Positions 25,085-35,264 of a stretch of 54,203 bases of DNA are shown here, piece by piece; the first letter of the stretch is position 1; every line of letters starts with the position of its first letter. The stretch covers positions 1 to 54,203 of the forward strand of contig NZ_FCON02000048.1 of the NCBI RefSeq assembly GCF_001544535.1, written 5' to 3'. The notes under the pieces are model-generated. The model was given only the letters and a program-made list of their open reading frames with translations, was not told the origin of the DNA and did no database searches. This DNA comes from Caballeronia choica (GTDB taxonomy: Bacteria > Pseudomonadota > Gammaproteobacteria > Burkholderiales > Burkholderiaceae). The position numbers were made by a program, and so were the translations under genes.

Positions 25085-26445
25085 CCGGCAGGCTGGCCGA
25101 GAAGAGTCTTCATCAGGTGCTCGAAGGCATGAACCCCGCGCCCTTCACGTGGGAAGTGCGCGAGATCGGCTTGCAGGTCGCCGGGCTGATGACGGCCGAG
25201 ATGATCCGGCGCCGCGTTTCGCCTCCTGTCGAAGCGAGCCGCATCATCGTGCCCGGTCGCTGTCGCGGCGATCTCGATGCATTGAGCGAGCACTTTGGCT
25301 TGCGCGTCGAACGCGGACCCGAGGAAGTCAAGGACTTGCCGCAATTCTTCGGACGCGAAGCGCGGCAGTTCGATCTGTCGCGCTACGAGACCGAGATTTT
25401 CGCGGAGATCGTCGATGCACCGCGGCTCGATCTCGATGGCATCGCGGCGCGCGCGCGTGACTATGCGAAGCAAGGCGCGGATGTGATCGACATCGGCTGC
25501 CTGCCGGAGACGCCGTTTCCGCATCTCGAGGATGCGGTGCGATTGCTGAAGCAACAGGGCTATCGCGTGAGCGTCGATTCGATGCTCACCGACGAACTCG
25601 TGCGCGGCGGCCGCGCGGGCGCGGATTATCTGATGAGCCTGAACGTCGATACGCTGTGGGTGCTCGACGAAGTGGCATCGACGCCGATACTTGTCGCACG
25701 CGAGCCGGGCGATATGGCTTCGCTCGATTTGGCAATCGATGTGTTGAGGGAGCGCGGCCGTTCATTTCTCGCCGACCCGATCCTCGATCCGATTCCGTTC
25801 GGGCTCGCGGCGTCGATCGCGCGTTATGTGGCGTTGCGTGAGCGTTATCCCGATGTCGCGATCATGATGGGCATCGGCAATGTGACCGAACTGACCGAAG
25901 CCGATACGAGCGGCATCAATGCCGTGCTGCTCGGGATGGCGGCGGAATTGCGCGTGGCCGCCGTCCTGACGACATCGGTCAGCCTGCATGCGCGACGCGC
26001 CGTTCGCGAAGCGGACGTCGCGCGACGCGTGATGCACGCGGCGCGTGAGGCGCAAGTATTGCCGAAGGGGATTTCGGGCGACCTGTCGGCGCTGCATGCG
26101 AAGCGGCCGTTTCCCTATAACGCGGCGGAAATCGACGAGTTTGCCCAAGCCGTGCGCGATCCGAACTTTCGCGTGCAGGTGGCGGCGGATGGCATTCACG
26201 TTTATAACCGCGACGGCCATCAGACGGCCGGCGATCCATTCGCTTTATATCCGGCGCTCAAGGTCGAAAGCGATGGCGGGCACGCGTTTTACATGGGCGT
26301 GCAACTGGCTCGCGCGGAAATCGCGTGGCAGTTGGGCAAGCGCTTCGATCAGGATCAGCCGCTCGACTGGGGCTGCGAAGTGGATCGCATCGAAGAGGAT
26401 TTGATGGCGTGGCACGCGCCGGGGGCGACGAAGAAGAAGGGGTGA
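25063..26445 (+). CDS. Dihydropteroate synthase-like protein of H4MPT biosynthesis
   Basis: A 460-residue protein. The first 120 residues form an extra domain (MEHIVFLTGRLAEKSLHQVL...) like the one found in methanogen and methylotroph homologues. The rest is a TIM barrel like dihydropteroate synthase (GADVIDIGCLPETPFPHLED, VSVDSMLTDELVRGG, MMGIGNVTELTEADTSGINAVLLG). It probably joins the pterin to the RFAP-derived arylamine, the H4MPT counterpart of folate DHPS. The ATG at 25063 lies inside the end of dmrB; longer upstream frames are shadows of that gene. Confidence 0.83.
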   Translation: MEHIVFLTGRLAEKSLHQVLEGMNPAPFTWEVREIGLQVAGLMTAEMIRRRVSPPVEASRIIVPGRCRGDLDALSEHFGLRVERGPEEVKDLPQFFGREARQFDLSRYETEIFAEIVDAPRLDLDGIAARARDYAKQGADVIDIGCLPETPFPHLEDAVRLLKQQGYRVSVDSMLTDELVRGGRAGADYLMSLNVDTLWVLDEVASTPILVAREPGDMASLDLAIDVLRERGRSFLADPILDPIPFGLAASIARYVALRERYPDVAIMMGIGNVTELTEADTSGINAVLLGMAAELRVAAVLTTSVSLHARRAVREADVARRVMHAAREAQVLPKGISGDLSALHAKRPFPYNAAEIDEFAQAVRDPNFRVQVAADGIHVYNRDGHQTAGDPFALYPALKVESDGGHAFYMGVQLARAEIAWQLGKRFDQDQPLDWGCEVDRIEEDLMAWHAPGATKKKG

Positions 26446-26515
26446 GCTGGATGTATCCCGGCTCGCAACAGGCTACTCGGACCCCCAAACGGTGGACGTC
26501 CGTCACGGCAGATGC

Positions 26516-26550
26516 AAAAAGCCCCTTGCAAACTTACGTCTGCAAGGGGC
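26516..26550 (-). terminator. Intrinsic terminator of the adhesin gene
   Basis: On the minus strand GCCCCTTGCA and TGCAAGGGGC form a 10-base-pair stem with a 10-base loop, followed by TTTTT. It lies about 75 bases beyond the adhesin stop and also faces the end of the H4MPT gene at 26445. Confidence 0.85.
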
Positions 26551-26625
26551 GATCAAGCGGTGCCGTCAAAACATCCCTGCGCGGCACCCGTCAGCGTCTA
26601 GATCCAAAGACGCATCATGCTGCGA

Positions 26626-29600
26626 TTACCAATGGACGCCGGCGCCTGCGGTCACGCCGTAGTCGCCGTGGCCGTTGGTCGAACCGGTCACTTTGACCGC
26701 GAAACGGCCGCTTTCCGAGATCGCCGAAACACCCATCGCGACGGCGGACTCTCCGTGATACGTACTGCCCGCGACCGCCATCATGCCCCGGCCCGGCAGC
26801 GTCGCCTGCGGCAAGCCAGCGATAGCCATCGCCGCCGCCGTGCCGGCGTAGGCGTCACGCTTCGCCTGATTGAAACGGGCATCCGCATGGGCGTTTGCCG
26901 CCGCGACACCGCCCGCGACCGCGCCCTGCATCTGCGAGAGATTGACCGCATCGTTCGCTTGCGTTCCGGCCGCGACGTTGGTGATCTGTCGCTCGCCACC
27001 CACCGAACCGACCGACACCGAATTCTCGCGATCCGTCGTCGAATTCGCACCGATTGCGACCGCGTTGTCATGACTCGCCGTTGCGCCGGTACCGATGGCC
27101 GTGCTGTTGTTCGCGATGGCCGTCGCGTTCGCACCGAGTGCGGCGCTGTTGCTGCCCGAAGCGGACGTGTTCGCACCCACTGCCACTGCATGCGTACCCG
27201 ATGCCTGCGCGACATCGCCGGCCGCGGTGCCGCCCACCGCGACGATGCTCGCGACCTGCGCGGCGTTCGCGGCGCTGTTCACCACTGCGTTTTGCAGATC
27301 GAACAGTTGCGATCCGTTGACGGCTTCCGTGCTGTCGGCCGAAACCGTGCCGTTGGCAACGTTAGCGATCGTCACCGGCGCGTGCGCCTGACCCGCTCCG
27401 CCCAGCGTGACCCTGGCCTGCGAAGCGTCGTCGTACTTGAGCGCGTTCTTGTCGGCCTGAGCGACCGCGGCGCTGACGCCGTCGACCTTCGCATCGACGC
27501 TCTTCAGTTGCGCGACGTTGACCGCGTCCTGATCTGCGGAGCCGGCGGCCACGCCGGTGATCTGGCGATTGCCAACGTTCACTTCGCCCGCCGACGACTG
27601 GGGCATCGCGAGACCGAAGGCCGCGTAGTTTGCCTGTGCGCCGACCGTCGTTGCCGAGCCTGCGCCAAGTGCCACGCTGTTCGCGAAGCTTGCCTGCGCG
27701 TTGCGGCCGAGTGCCAGAGCGTCGTTCGCGGAAGCAGTGGCTGCGTAGCCGACGGCCGTCGATCCGACGCCCTGAGCGTGGGCATCGTCGGAGGCGAGGC
27801 CGGCATCGTTGCTCCGCGCATACTTCACGCCGCTGCCGTTCTCTTCAATGTAGCCGTCGCTCGTGTTGCCAGAGAGTGCGAACAACTGCGCACCATTGAC
27901 GGCGTCGGAGCTGTCGGCGGTCAAGCTACCCGCCTTGACGTTCGTGATGAGCGTGCCGTCCGTGCCCTTCAGCGTGATAGCGCCCTTGTTCGATCCGGTG
28001 TCGTAGGTGAGCGCGTCGAGCGCGTTGCCATGCGAATCGACGAGACCGGACGACTTCAACTGCGCCAGATTCACCGCGTCGGTGTCGTCGGTGGCCGCCG
28101 CCACGTTCTTGAGCTGCGTGCCGCCGACGCCAGCGAAGGTCACCGCCGATTTGTTTGCACTTGCGTCGTACGTGACACCCGACACCGCATTGCCGCTCGC
28201 GTCCACGAGGCCCGTCGCCTTCAACTGGCTCACGTTGACCGCGTCCGTATCGGCGACGCCCGCCTTTACGTTCGAGATCGTCGTGCCGGTTGCGCCGGCC
28301 AGAGTGAGTGTGTCCTTTGACGCGGTGTTGTACTTCACCGCTGTGCCGTCGAGGACGTTCAACTGCGCTTGTGCGCTCGCCAGGTTCGTCGCGTTGGCCG
28401 TGACGCTTGTGTTCAGGCTGCCGATGTTAGTAGCGTTCTGCGTCACGCGCGTGTCGAGGCCTGCGATTGCCGTCGTGTTCGACGATAAGTTTGTATTCGT
28501 CGTGTTCAACTGGTCGCCGGTTACTGCATCCGTGCTGCCCGCTGCGAGCGAACCCGCCTTCAGGTTGGTGATCGTCGTGCCGTTCGTGCCCGCCAGCGTG
28601 ATCGTGTCTTTCGCCGCCGAGTCATAAGCGACGACTGCCGCCGCGTTGCCGCTCGCATCCACTACACCCGCTGCTTTCAACTGACCCACGTTCGCCGCGT
28701 CGGTATCTGCTACGCCTGCCTTCACGTTCGTGATCGTCGTGCCGTTCGTGCCCGCCAGCGCGATCGTGTCTTTCGACGTGTTGTCGTACTTCACTGCCGC
28801 ACCGTCGAGGACGTTCAACTGCGCTTGTGCGCTCACCAGGTTCGTCGTGTTGGCCTTGACGCTCGTGTTCAGGCTGCCGATGTCGGTAGCGTTCTGCGTC
28901 ACGCGCGTGTCGAGGCCTGCGATTGCCGTCGTGTTCGACGATACGTTTGTGTTCGTCGTGTTCAACTGGTCGCCGGTTACTGCATCGGTGCTGCCCGCTG
29001 CGAGCGAACCTGCTTTCAGGTTGGTGATCGTCGTGCCGTTCGTGCCCGCCAAGGTGATCGTGTCCTTCGATGCGCTGTCGTACTTCAAAGCTGCGGCGTC
29101 GAGCGCGTTCAACTGCGACTGCGCACTTGCGATGTCGGTCGTATTCGTCGTTACACGCGTGTCCAGGCCCGCGATCGCCGTCGTGTTCGACGTCACGTTC
29201 GTGTTTGTCGTGTTCAACTGGTCGCCTGTCACGGCATCGGTGCTGCCCGCTGCGAGCGAACCTGCTTTCAGGTTCGTGAGCGTCGTGCCGGACGTGCCTG
29301 CCAACGTGATCGTGTCCTTCGCGCTCGTGTCGTAGGTCACACCCGATAGCATATTGCCGCTCCCATCCACCAGGCCAGCCGCCTTCAACTGTCCGACATT
29401 GGCTGCGTCAGTGTCGGCTGCGCCCGCTTTCACGTTCGAGATGATCGTGCCGCCGCTGCCTGCCAGCGTGATCGTGTCTTTCGACGCACTGTCGTATTTC
29501 ACGGCCGCCGCGTCGAGTGCGTTCAACTGCGACTGAGCACTTGCGATCGCCGTCGTGTTCGACGCCACGTTCGTGTTAGTCGTGTTCAACTGGCCACCCG

Positions 29601-30822
29601 TCACCGCATCCATGCTGCCTGCGGTGATCGAGCCCGCCTTCAGGTTGGTGATCGTCGTGCCCGACGTGCCGCCGAGCGTTATCTTGCCCTTGGTCGTGTC
29701 GTCATAGGCGACGAAGCTGTTGGTCGCGACGCCGCTCGTGTCGGTGGTGAGGCCCGCGTCCTTCAATTGCTGCACGTTGACCGCGTCGGTATTCTGCGTG
29801 CCCTTCGCGACGTTGACTACCTGCCGCTCGCCGCCCGCCTTGCCGACCGACACAGTATTCGTGCGATCCGCCACGGAGCCAGCACCCAGCGCAACCGTGT
29901 TATCGGCGGTTGCGCTGGCTTGCCCGAGCGCGACCGCGGAATTGCCTGCCGCCGATGCCTTATACCCGAGCGCGACGCTTCCCCAACCCGACGCCTGCGC
30001 GGCATTCACCGCGCTATCCGTAGCACCGCCTATCGCCACGGCGGCAGCGCCGGTCGATGCTACATTGACGCCGAGCGCCAAACTGGAATCCTGCGTCGAA
30101 AGTGCATTCCTTCCGATGGCGATCGTGCTGTTGCCTGAGGCTGTCGACTTGACTCCGAGGGCTACGCCGTAATTGCTCAATGAGTTTGCTGCGCTACCAA
30201 CGGCAATTCCTGATCCGAAGGTGGTCGCGTCATCGGTCCCATTGTTCGCGCCGCCAGCCTTGAAATACCGCGTCGCATTGGTCAATTGCTGAACGTTCAC
30301 CGCATCCGTGGCAGCCGTGCCCGCCGCGACACCAACGATCTTGTTCGCGGCGCCCGTCGTTCCCGGTCCGCTGAAAAGGCTCAGTTGACCATGGATATAC
30401 GCAGCGGGGCTGCCCGCCGCCACGCCCGTGCCGAACACTTCGAGGCCGCCGTTGATAAACGCCCCGTTTGCGTTGGACGCGAAGTTCAACCCGCTTCCCA
30501 GTCCCGCCGCACTCGCTGTGCCCGAGCCGATTGTCGTCGCGCACGCGGCCGTTCCCGTCACCGCGGACGTCGTGCCGTCGCCGTTGATCGCCGTACACGC
30601 ATTGCTCGTGCCGTCATTGAACACCGCCTGCTCTGCCGCCGACACCCTGAGCGGCGTCGCCATCGTCGCGACACCGGTCATGCTCGCGACAAGCATCGTC
30701 GCCGACGCGACCGTCGATGCGGCCTTTCCGCCTGCCGATTTCGTCTTGCTCTTCGCCAGCTCAGAAGCGACCGCCCACGTGCGGGTGGCCTGGTTCCAAA
30801 CAGTCTTGTATGTCTTGTTCAT
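26626..30822 (-). CDS. Trimeric autotransporter adhesin (YadA/Hia type)
   Basis: A 1398-residue surface adhesin. The extended signal region (MNKTYKTVWNQATRTWAVASE, then a hydrophobic stretch to about 66) is typical of the ESPR class. The head has many 14-residue YadA-like units (NSTAIGxxA forms) at about 200-335 and again at about 1000-1080 and 1190-1270. Between them are stalk/neck repeats of the YDSASKDTITLAGTNGTTI and DAVTGDQLNTTNTNV kinds. The last ~80 residues form the membrane anchor, ending GDYGVTAGAGVHW. It mediates attachment or biofilm formation in relatives. It stands alone between the H4MPT and Calvin blocks and has no metabolic link to them. Confidence 0.93.
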   Translation of the reverse strand: MNKTYKTVWNQATRTWAVASELAKSKTKSAGGKAASTVASATMLVASMTGVATMATPLRVSAAEQAVFNDGTSNACTAINGDGTTSAVTGTAACATTIGSGTASAAGLGSGLNFASNANGAFINGGLEVFGTGVAAGSPAAYIHGQLSLFSGPGTTGAANKIVGVAAGTAATDAVNVQQLTNATRYFKAGGANNGTDDATTFGSGIAVGSAANSLSNYGVALGVKSTASGNSTIAIGRNALSTQDSSLALGVNVASTGAAAVAIGGATDSAVNAAQASGWGSVALGYKASAAGNSAVALGQASATADNTVALGAGSVADRTNTVSVGKAGGERQVVNVAKGTQNTDAVNVQQLKDAGLTTDTSGVATNSFVAYDDTTKGKITLGGTSGTTITNLKAGSITAGSMDAVTGGQLNTTNTNVASNTTAIASAQSQLNALDAAAVKYDSASKDTITLAGSGGTIISNVKAGAADTDAANVGQLKAAGLVDGSGNMLSGVTYDTSAKDTITLAGTSGTTLTNLKAGSLAAGSTDAVTGDQLNTTNTNVTSNTTAIAGLDTRVTTNTTDIASAQSQLNALDAAALKYDSASKDTITLAGTNGTTITNLKAGSLAAGSTDAVTGDQLNTTNTNVSSNTTAIAGLDTRVTQNATDIGSLNTSVKANTTNLVSAQAQLNVLDGAAVKYDNTSKDTIALAGTNGTTITNVKAGVADTDAANVGQLKAAGVVDASGNAAAVVAYDSAAKDTITLAGTNGTTITNLKAGSLAAGSTDAVTGDQLNTTNTNLSSNTTAIAGLDTRVTQNATNIGSLNTSVTANATNLASAQAQLNVLDGTAVKYNTASKDTLTLAGATGTTISNVKAGVADTDAVNVSQLKATGLVDASGNAVSGVTYDASANKSAVTFAGVGGTQLKNVAAATDDTDAVNLAQLKSSGLVDSHGNALDALTYDTGSNKGAITLKGTDGTLITNVKAGSLTADSSDAVNGAQLFALSGNTSDGYIEENGSGVKYARSNDAGLASDDAHAQGVGSTAVGYAATASANDALALGRNAQASFANSVALGAGSATTVGAQANYAAFGLAMPQSSAGEVNVGNRQITGVAAGSADQDAVNVAQLKSVDAKVDGVSAAVAQADKNALKYDDASQARVTLGGAGQAHAPVTIANVANGTVSADSTEAVNGSQLFDLQNAVVNSAANAAQVASIVAVGGTAAGDVAQASGTHAVAVGANTSASGSNSAALGANATAIANNSTAIGTGATASHDNAVAIGANSTTDRENSVSVGSVGGERQITNVAAGTQANDAVNLSQMQGAVAGGVAAANAHADARFNQAKRDAYAGTAAAMAIAGLPQATLPGRGMMAVAGSTYHGESAVAMGVSAISESGRFAVKVTGSTNGHGDYGVTAGAGVHW
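28290..29620 (-). repeat. Intragenic stalk repeats of the adhesin
   Basis: Nearly identical DNA segments recur here, for example GTTCAACTGGTCGCCGGTTA near 28505 and 28962, and close variants near 29214 and 29588. They encode the DQLNTTNTN units. Spacing is uneven (roughly 460, 250 and 370 bases), so whole stalk modules have been duplicated or deleted. Such stretches are prone to recombination and to assembly error. Confidence 0.8.
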
Positions 30823-31168
30823 GGTGCATGCTCTCGGCGTTGACGAGTGGCTAACGCGGCAACAATCGGGCAGACGTCTTGATGACGGGCCTCGAAACCG
30901 GAAGCGGAATTCGTCGGATTGGAAAATGCTTCGAACAGGCGGAATGTCGAAATTGTCTGGAGGGCAGACAGTTCTGATGCCGGCTTAATCGAAGATGTCC
31001 GATTTAATCTGATTCAATTAGGCAGACACATAAGACATATCTTGAAATCAGACTAAAACAGGAGAATTCCTATGCGCCGATGACTTCGTTTCGGATTGGC
31101 GAATTCTTGATTTCCGCGGATGCGTGCGGGGCACGGCTGCGCACACGCGCACGCGGATGCGATGACAC
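30823..31168. other. AT-richer gap upstream of the adhesin
   Basis: No gene is supported in this 346-base stretch between the adhesin start and the Calvin operon terminator. It is clearly less GC-rich than its surroundings between about 30960 and 31070. It contains CTGATT...AATCAG inverted repeats (around 31006-31050) that could form part of the adhesin promoter or a regulator site. No specific promoter is proposed. Confidence 0.4.
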
Positions 31169-31204
31169 AAAAAAATCCGCCGAAAGCTGATCGCTTCCGG
31201 CGGA
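31169..31204 (-). terminator. Intrinsic terminator of the Calvin-cycle operon
   Basis: On the minus strand TCCGCCGGAAGC and GCTTTCGGCGGA pair around a short loop and are followed by seven T residues. It lies about 40 bases beyond the cbbA stop and closes the cbbL-to-cbbA unit. Confidence 0.9.
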
Positions 31205-31244
31205 CTTGCTTGCCCTGCATTTACCTGGCGGACGGGCAGGCGGC

Positions 31245-32282
31245 TCAGTGATACCTCCGCGCCATCGCCTCCATCGGCATCGGCTTGATGCGCTCCGCCT
31301 GTCCCGCGCAGCCGAACGCCTCGAAGCGCTCCACGCACAACGCTCGCGCCGCCGCCGTCGCCGCCTTGAGCGCATGCCTTGGATCGAACTCCGAGCGTGC
31401 CGACGCCAGCGCACGCCGGATCGCACCGGTCATCGCGAGGCGAATGTCGGTGTCGATGTTCACCTTGCGCACGCCGTTGGCGATGCCACGTCGAATCTCC
31501 TCGACCGGTACGCCATACGTCTCCGGCAACTCGCCGCCGAATTCGCGGATCGTCGCGAGCCATTCCTGCGGCACCGACGAAGAGCCATGCATCACGAGAT
31601 GCGTGTTGGGTATGCGCTCGTGAATCGCGACGATCCGATCGATCGCGAGGATGTCGCCGGTCGGCTGGCGGCTGAACTTATACGCCCCGTGCGACGTGCC
31701 GATCGCGATGGCAAGCGCGTCGACGCCGGTTGCCTCGACGAACGCGCGCGCCTGCTCGGGATCGGTGAGCAACTCGTCGCGCGAGAGCTTGCCCTCGGCG
31801 CCCACGCCATCCTCCTTGCCCGCCGCGCCCGTCTCGAGCGAACCGAGACAGCCGAGTTCACCCTCCACCGACACGCCCACCGAATGCGCCGCCTCCACCA
31901 CGCGCCGGCTCACCTCGACGTTGTAGTCGTAAGCGGCGGGGGTCTTCTGATCGGGCATCAGCGAACCATCCATCATCACCGACGTGAAGCCCGAGCGAAT
32001 CGCCTGCTGACAGACCGACGGACTCGCGCCGTGATCCTGATGCAGCACGACGGGCAGATCAGGATGCGCTTCGAGCGCGGCCAGCACGAGATGACGCAGG
32101 TACGCCTCGCCCGCGTACTTGCGCGCGCCCGCCGACGCCTGCAGGATCACCGGGCTCTTCGTGGCTTCGGCAGCCTCCATGATCGCCTGGACCTGCTCCA
32201 TGTTGTTGACGTTGAACGCGGGCACGCCGTAGCCGTGTTCCGCCGCGTGGTCCAGCAGTTGACGCAATGCGATGAACGCCAT
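31245..32282 (-). CDS. cbbA: Class II fructose-bisphosphate aldolase
   Basis: A 345-residue zinc aldolase that joins triose phosphates to fructose 1,6-bisphosphate, and to sedoheptulose 1,7-bisphosphate in the Calvin cycle. Motifs: [19 protein letters not shown], the zinc-binding HQDHG (81-85), TSVMMDGS, and [12 protein letters not shown] near the end. The ATG at 32282 overlaps the tkt stop (TGATG); the GTG one codon earlier is less likely. Last gene of the cbb operon. Confidence 0.94.
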   Translation of the reverse strand: MAFIALRQLLDHAAEHGYGVPAFNVNNMEQVQAIMEAAEATKSPVILQASAGARKYAGEAYLRHLVLAALEAHPDLPVVLHQDHGASPSVCQQAIRSGFTSVMMDGSLMPDQKTPAAYDYNVEVSRRVVEAAHSVGVSVEGELGCLGSLETGAAGKEDGVGAEGKLSRDELLTDPEQARAFVEATGVDALAIAIGTSHGAYKFSRQPTGDILAIDRIVAIHERIPNTHLVMHGSSSVPQEWLATIREFGGELPETYGVPVEEIRRGIANGVRKVNIDTDIRLAMTGAIRRALASARSEFDPRHALKAATAAARALCVERFEAFGCAGQAERIKPMPMEAMARRYH

Positions 32283-34345
32283 CACAGGCTCCCCGATGTC
32301 GAGACGACGCGCCGCGCTTCATCCACGACGGCGCCAACGGTCAGATTGAAATGCTCGAACAGCGCGGACGCCGGTGCCGATTCGCCGAAGCTGTCGATGC
32401 CGACCACACCGCCTTCGAGTCCCACGTATTGCCGCCAGAACGCGGTGACGCCCGCTTCCACCGCGACGCGCGGCACGCCGGGCGGAAGCACCCTGTCACG
32501 CCATGCGTGCGACTGCCGGTCGAAGACCGTGGTCGAGGGCATCGATACGACGCGCGCCAGGATGCCTTCGTCCCGCAACGCTTCAATTGCGCCGAGTGCG
32601 AGCATCACTTCGGAACCCGTCGCGATCAGCACGACGCATCTGTCATGCGGCCCCGACGCATCCGGCCAGTCGCGCAGTACGTAGCCACCGCGTTCGATCG
32701 CCTCGATCTGCCGGTCGCTGCGTGTGACGAACGGCAGGTTCTGGCGGCTCAGCAACAGGCACGAAGGACGATCCCGATCGACGGCGGATACCCATGCCTG
32801 CGCCGTCTCGACCGTATCGCACGGACGCCAGACGTCGAGCCCCGGAATCAAGCGCAGCGTTGCCGCATGTTCGACCGACTGATGCGTCGGACCGTCTTCG
32901 CCGAGGCCGATCGAATCGTGAGTGAAGACGAACACCGTGCGCGTCTTCATCAGCGCGGCCATGCGCAATGCGTTGCGCGAGTAGTCGGAGAAGGTGAGGA
33001 ACGTGCCGCCGAACGGCAGATGTCCACGATGCAACGCGATGCCGTTCAGCACCGCGCTCATGCCGAACTCGCGCACGCCGAAATGAATATAGTTGCCTTG
33101 CAAACTATCTTCGTCACGCTGCACGGTGACCGCGTCTTTCCAGCGCGTGAGGTTCGAGCCCGTCAGGTCCGCCGATCCGCCGAGCAACTCCGGCAACGCG
33201 CGTGCAAGTCCTTCGATCGCGATTTGCGACGCCTTGCGCGTCGCGATCGATTGCGCGTCGCGGTTCGCGCCGGCTACCAGTGCGAGCGCCGCTTCGCGCC
33301 AGCGAGCAGGCAATGCGCCGCGTGCGCGCCGTTCGAACTCGGCAGCTTCTACGGGATAAGCCTCGCGATAGGCGGCAAAGCGTTGCGTCCAGGCGGCTTC
33401 GGCTGCCGCGCCTTCGTCGCGTGCATCCCAAAGATGCCGGATCGATGCGGGAATCTCGAATGGCGCATGCGGCCAGTCGAGTGCTTCCCTGGTGGCTTCG
33501 GCCTCTTTCGCACCGAGCGGCGCGCCGTGCACGTCGTGCGTGCCCGCCATCGAGGGCGCGCCCTTGCCGATCACGGTCTTGCAGCAGATGAGCGTCGGCC
33601 TCGGCGAGACGCGTGCTTGATGTAACGCGCGATCGATGGCATCGACATCGTGACCATCGACCTCGCGCAGCACGTTCCAGCCGTACGCCGCGAAGCGCGC
33701 CGGCGTATCGTCGGCGAACCATTGCGCGACGTGACCATCGATCGAGATGCCGTTATCGTCGTAGAGCACGGTCAGCTTCGCGAGACCAAGCGTCCCCGCA
33801 AGCGATGCGGCCTCGTGCGAAATCCCTTCCATCAGGCACCCATCGCCGACGAACGCATACGTCCGATGATCGACGACCTGATGTCCCGGCCGATTGAACT
33901 CGCGAGCGAGCAGCGCTTCGGCGAGCGCCATGCCGACCGCGTTCGCGAAACCTTGGCCGAGCGGCCCGGTCGTTGTCTCGACGCCAGGCGTCACGCCGAC
34001 TTCGGGATGTCCGGGCGTCTTGCTGTGCAACTGGCGGAAGCGCCTGAGCTCATCGATCGGCAGGTCGTAGCCTGTCAGATTCAGCAAGCCATAAAGCAGC
34101 ATCGACCCATGTCCGTTCGACAACACGAACCGGTCGCGATCCGGCCAGTCGGGATTGCGCGGATTGTGCTTCAGATGCCGGCCCCACAGCGCGACCGCGA
34201 TCTCCGCCATGCCCATCGGCATGCCGGGGTGTCCCGAGTTCGCCTGCTGGACCGCATCGATGGCGAGCATGCGCAGCGCATTCGCCATCGATCGCGTATC
34301 CGCGTGAGTCTCTTGCCTCTCCATCGTTTCAGCAACGGCATTCAT
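32282..34345 (-). CDS. cbbT: Transketolase
   Basis: A 687-residue thiamine-diphosphate enzyme of the regenerative part of the Calvin cycle. Motifs: [15 protein letters not shown], the cofactor-binding [20 protein letters not shown] with DDNGIS, and [17 protein letters not shown] in the pyrimidine domain. Full family length. The ATG is preceded by AAGGAGGCATCCG and lies 34 bases after the prk stop. Confidence 0.95.
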   Translation of the reverse strand: MNAVAETMERQETHADTRSMANALRMLAIDAVQQANSGHPGMPMGMAEIAVALWGRHLKHNPRNPDWPDRDRFVLSNGHGSMLLYGLLNLTGYDLPIDELRRFRQLHSKTPGHPEVGVTPGVETTTGPLGQGFANAVGMALAEALLAREFNRPGHQVVDHRTYAFVGDGCLMEGISHEAASLAGTLGLAKLTVLYDDNGISIDGHVAQWFADDTPARFAAYGWNVLREVDGHDVDAIDRALHQARVSPRPTLICCKTVIGKGAPSMAGTHDVHGAPLGAKEAEATREALDWPHAPFEIPASIRHLWDARDEGAAAEAAWTQRFAAYREAYPVEAAEFERRARGALPARWREAALALVAGANRDAQSIATRKASQIAIEGLARALPELLGGSADLTGSNLTRWKDAVTVQRDEDSLQGNYIHFGVREFGMSAVLNGIALHRGHLPFGGTFLTFSDYSRNALRMAALMKTRTVFVFTHDSIGLGEDGPTHQSVEHAATLRLIPGLDVWRPCDTVETAQAWVSAVDRDRPSCLLLSRQNLPFVTRSDRQIEAIERGGYVLRDWPDASGPHDRCVVLIATGSEVMLALGAIEALRDEGILARVVSMPSTTVFDRQSHAWRDRVLPPGVPRVAVEAGVTAFWRQYVGLEGGVVGIDSFGESAPASALFEHFNLTVGAVVDEARRVVSTSGSL

Positions 34346-34379
34346 CGGATGCCTCCTTTTCCATGAGTCGAAAATCGGT

Positions 34380-35252
34380 TCATGCCCTGGCGCAGCGGTC
34401 GCGCAATTGCAAAATCATCGGCGTGAAGATGAGCTGCATCGCGAGTCCCATCTTGCCGCCCGGCACGACGATCACGTTCGGCCGCGACATGAACGAGTCG
34501 TGCAGCATGGTGAGGAGATACGGGAAGTCGATGCCCTTCGGCCTGGCGAACCGGATCACGACGAAGCTCTCGTCCGGCTGCGGAATCTCGCGGGCGGTGA
34601 ACGGGTTCGATGTGTCCACGGTCGGCACGCGCTGGAAGTTCACATGCGTGCGCGAAAACTGCGGACAGATATAGTTCACGTAATCGGGCATGCGCCGCAG
34701 AATCGTATCGACGACTGCCTCGTGCGAGTAACCGCGCATCGTCTGGTCGCGATGCAGCTTTTGAATCCATTCGAGATTGATGATCGGTACCACCCCGACG
34801 AGCAGGTCGGCATGTCGCGCGATATCCACCTTTTCGGTGACGGCCGCGCCGTGCAGGCCTTCATAGAACATCAGGTCGGTGCCCTGCGCGATGTCGTCCC
34901 ACGCCGTGAACGTGCCCGCGTCCTGCTTGAATTGCAGGGCTTCGGCATCGTCGTGGATATAACGGCGCAACTTGCCTGTGCCGCTTTGTGCGTAGCTCGC
35001 AAAAAGCTGTTCGAGTTCCTGGAGCAGATTCGCTTCCGGCCCGAAGTGGCTGAAATTGAGCACGCCGTCGCGCTCGCTTTGCTTCATCGCCTCGCGCATG
35101 CCGAGGCGATCGTAGCGATGAAACGCATCGCCTTCGACGATCTGCGCATTGATGCGCTCGCGCCTGAAGATATGCGTGAAGCTTTTCATGACCGTGGTCG
35201 TGCCGGCGCCGCTGGAGCCGGTCACCGCGATGATCGGATGCTTGACTGACAT
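34380..35252 (-). CDS. cbbP: Phosphoribulokinase
   Basis: A 290-residue kinase making ribulose 1,5-bisphosphate from ribulose 5-phosphate and ATP; together with RuBisCO it defines the Calvin cycle. The P-loop is GSSGAGTTT (12-20), and [11 protein letters not shown] and EGLHGAAV carry substrate-binding residues. The length is that of the proteobacterial class. It lies 12 bases after the fbp stop. Confidence 0.96.
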   Translation of the reverse strand: MSVKHPIIAVTGSSGAGTTTVMKSFTHIFRRERINAQIVEGDAFHRYDRLGMREAMKQSERDGVLNFSHFGPEANLLQELEQLFASYAQSGTGKLRRYIHDDAEALQFKQDAGTFTAWDDIAQGTDLMFYEGLHGAAVTEKVDIARHADLLVGVVPIINLEWIQKLHRDQTMRGYSHEAVVDTILRRMPDYVNYICPQFSRTHVNFQRVPTVDTSNPFTAREIPQPDESFVVIRFARPKGIDFPYLLTMLHDSFMSRPNVIVVPGGKMGLAMQLIFTPMILQLRDRCARA

Positions 35253-35264
35253 GCGCGTGTCTCC

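Noticed and set aside
26617-28320. 567-codon ORF antisense to the adhesin
   Set aside because: The minus strand encodes an unmistakable trimeric autotransporter; the plus frame follows its repeats only.
28290-29620. Regularly recurring sequence that could suggest a CRISPR array
   Set aside because: Units are long, in one coding frame and unevenly spaced, without short unique spacers; they encode adhesin stalk modules.
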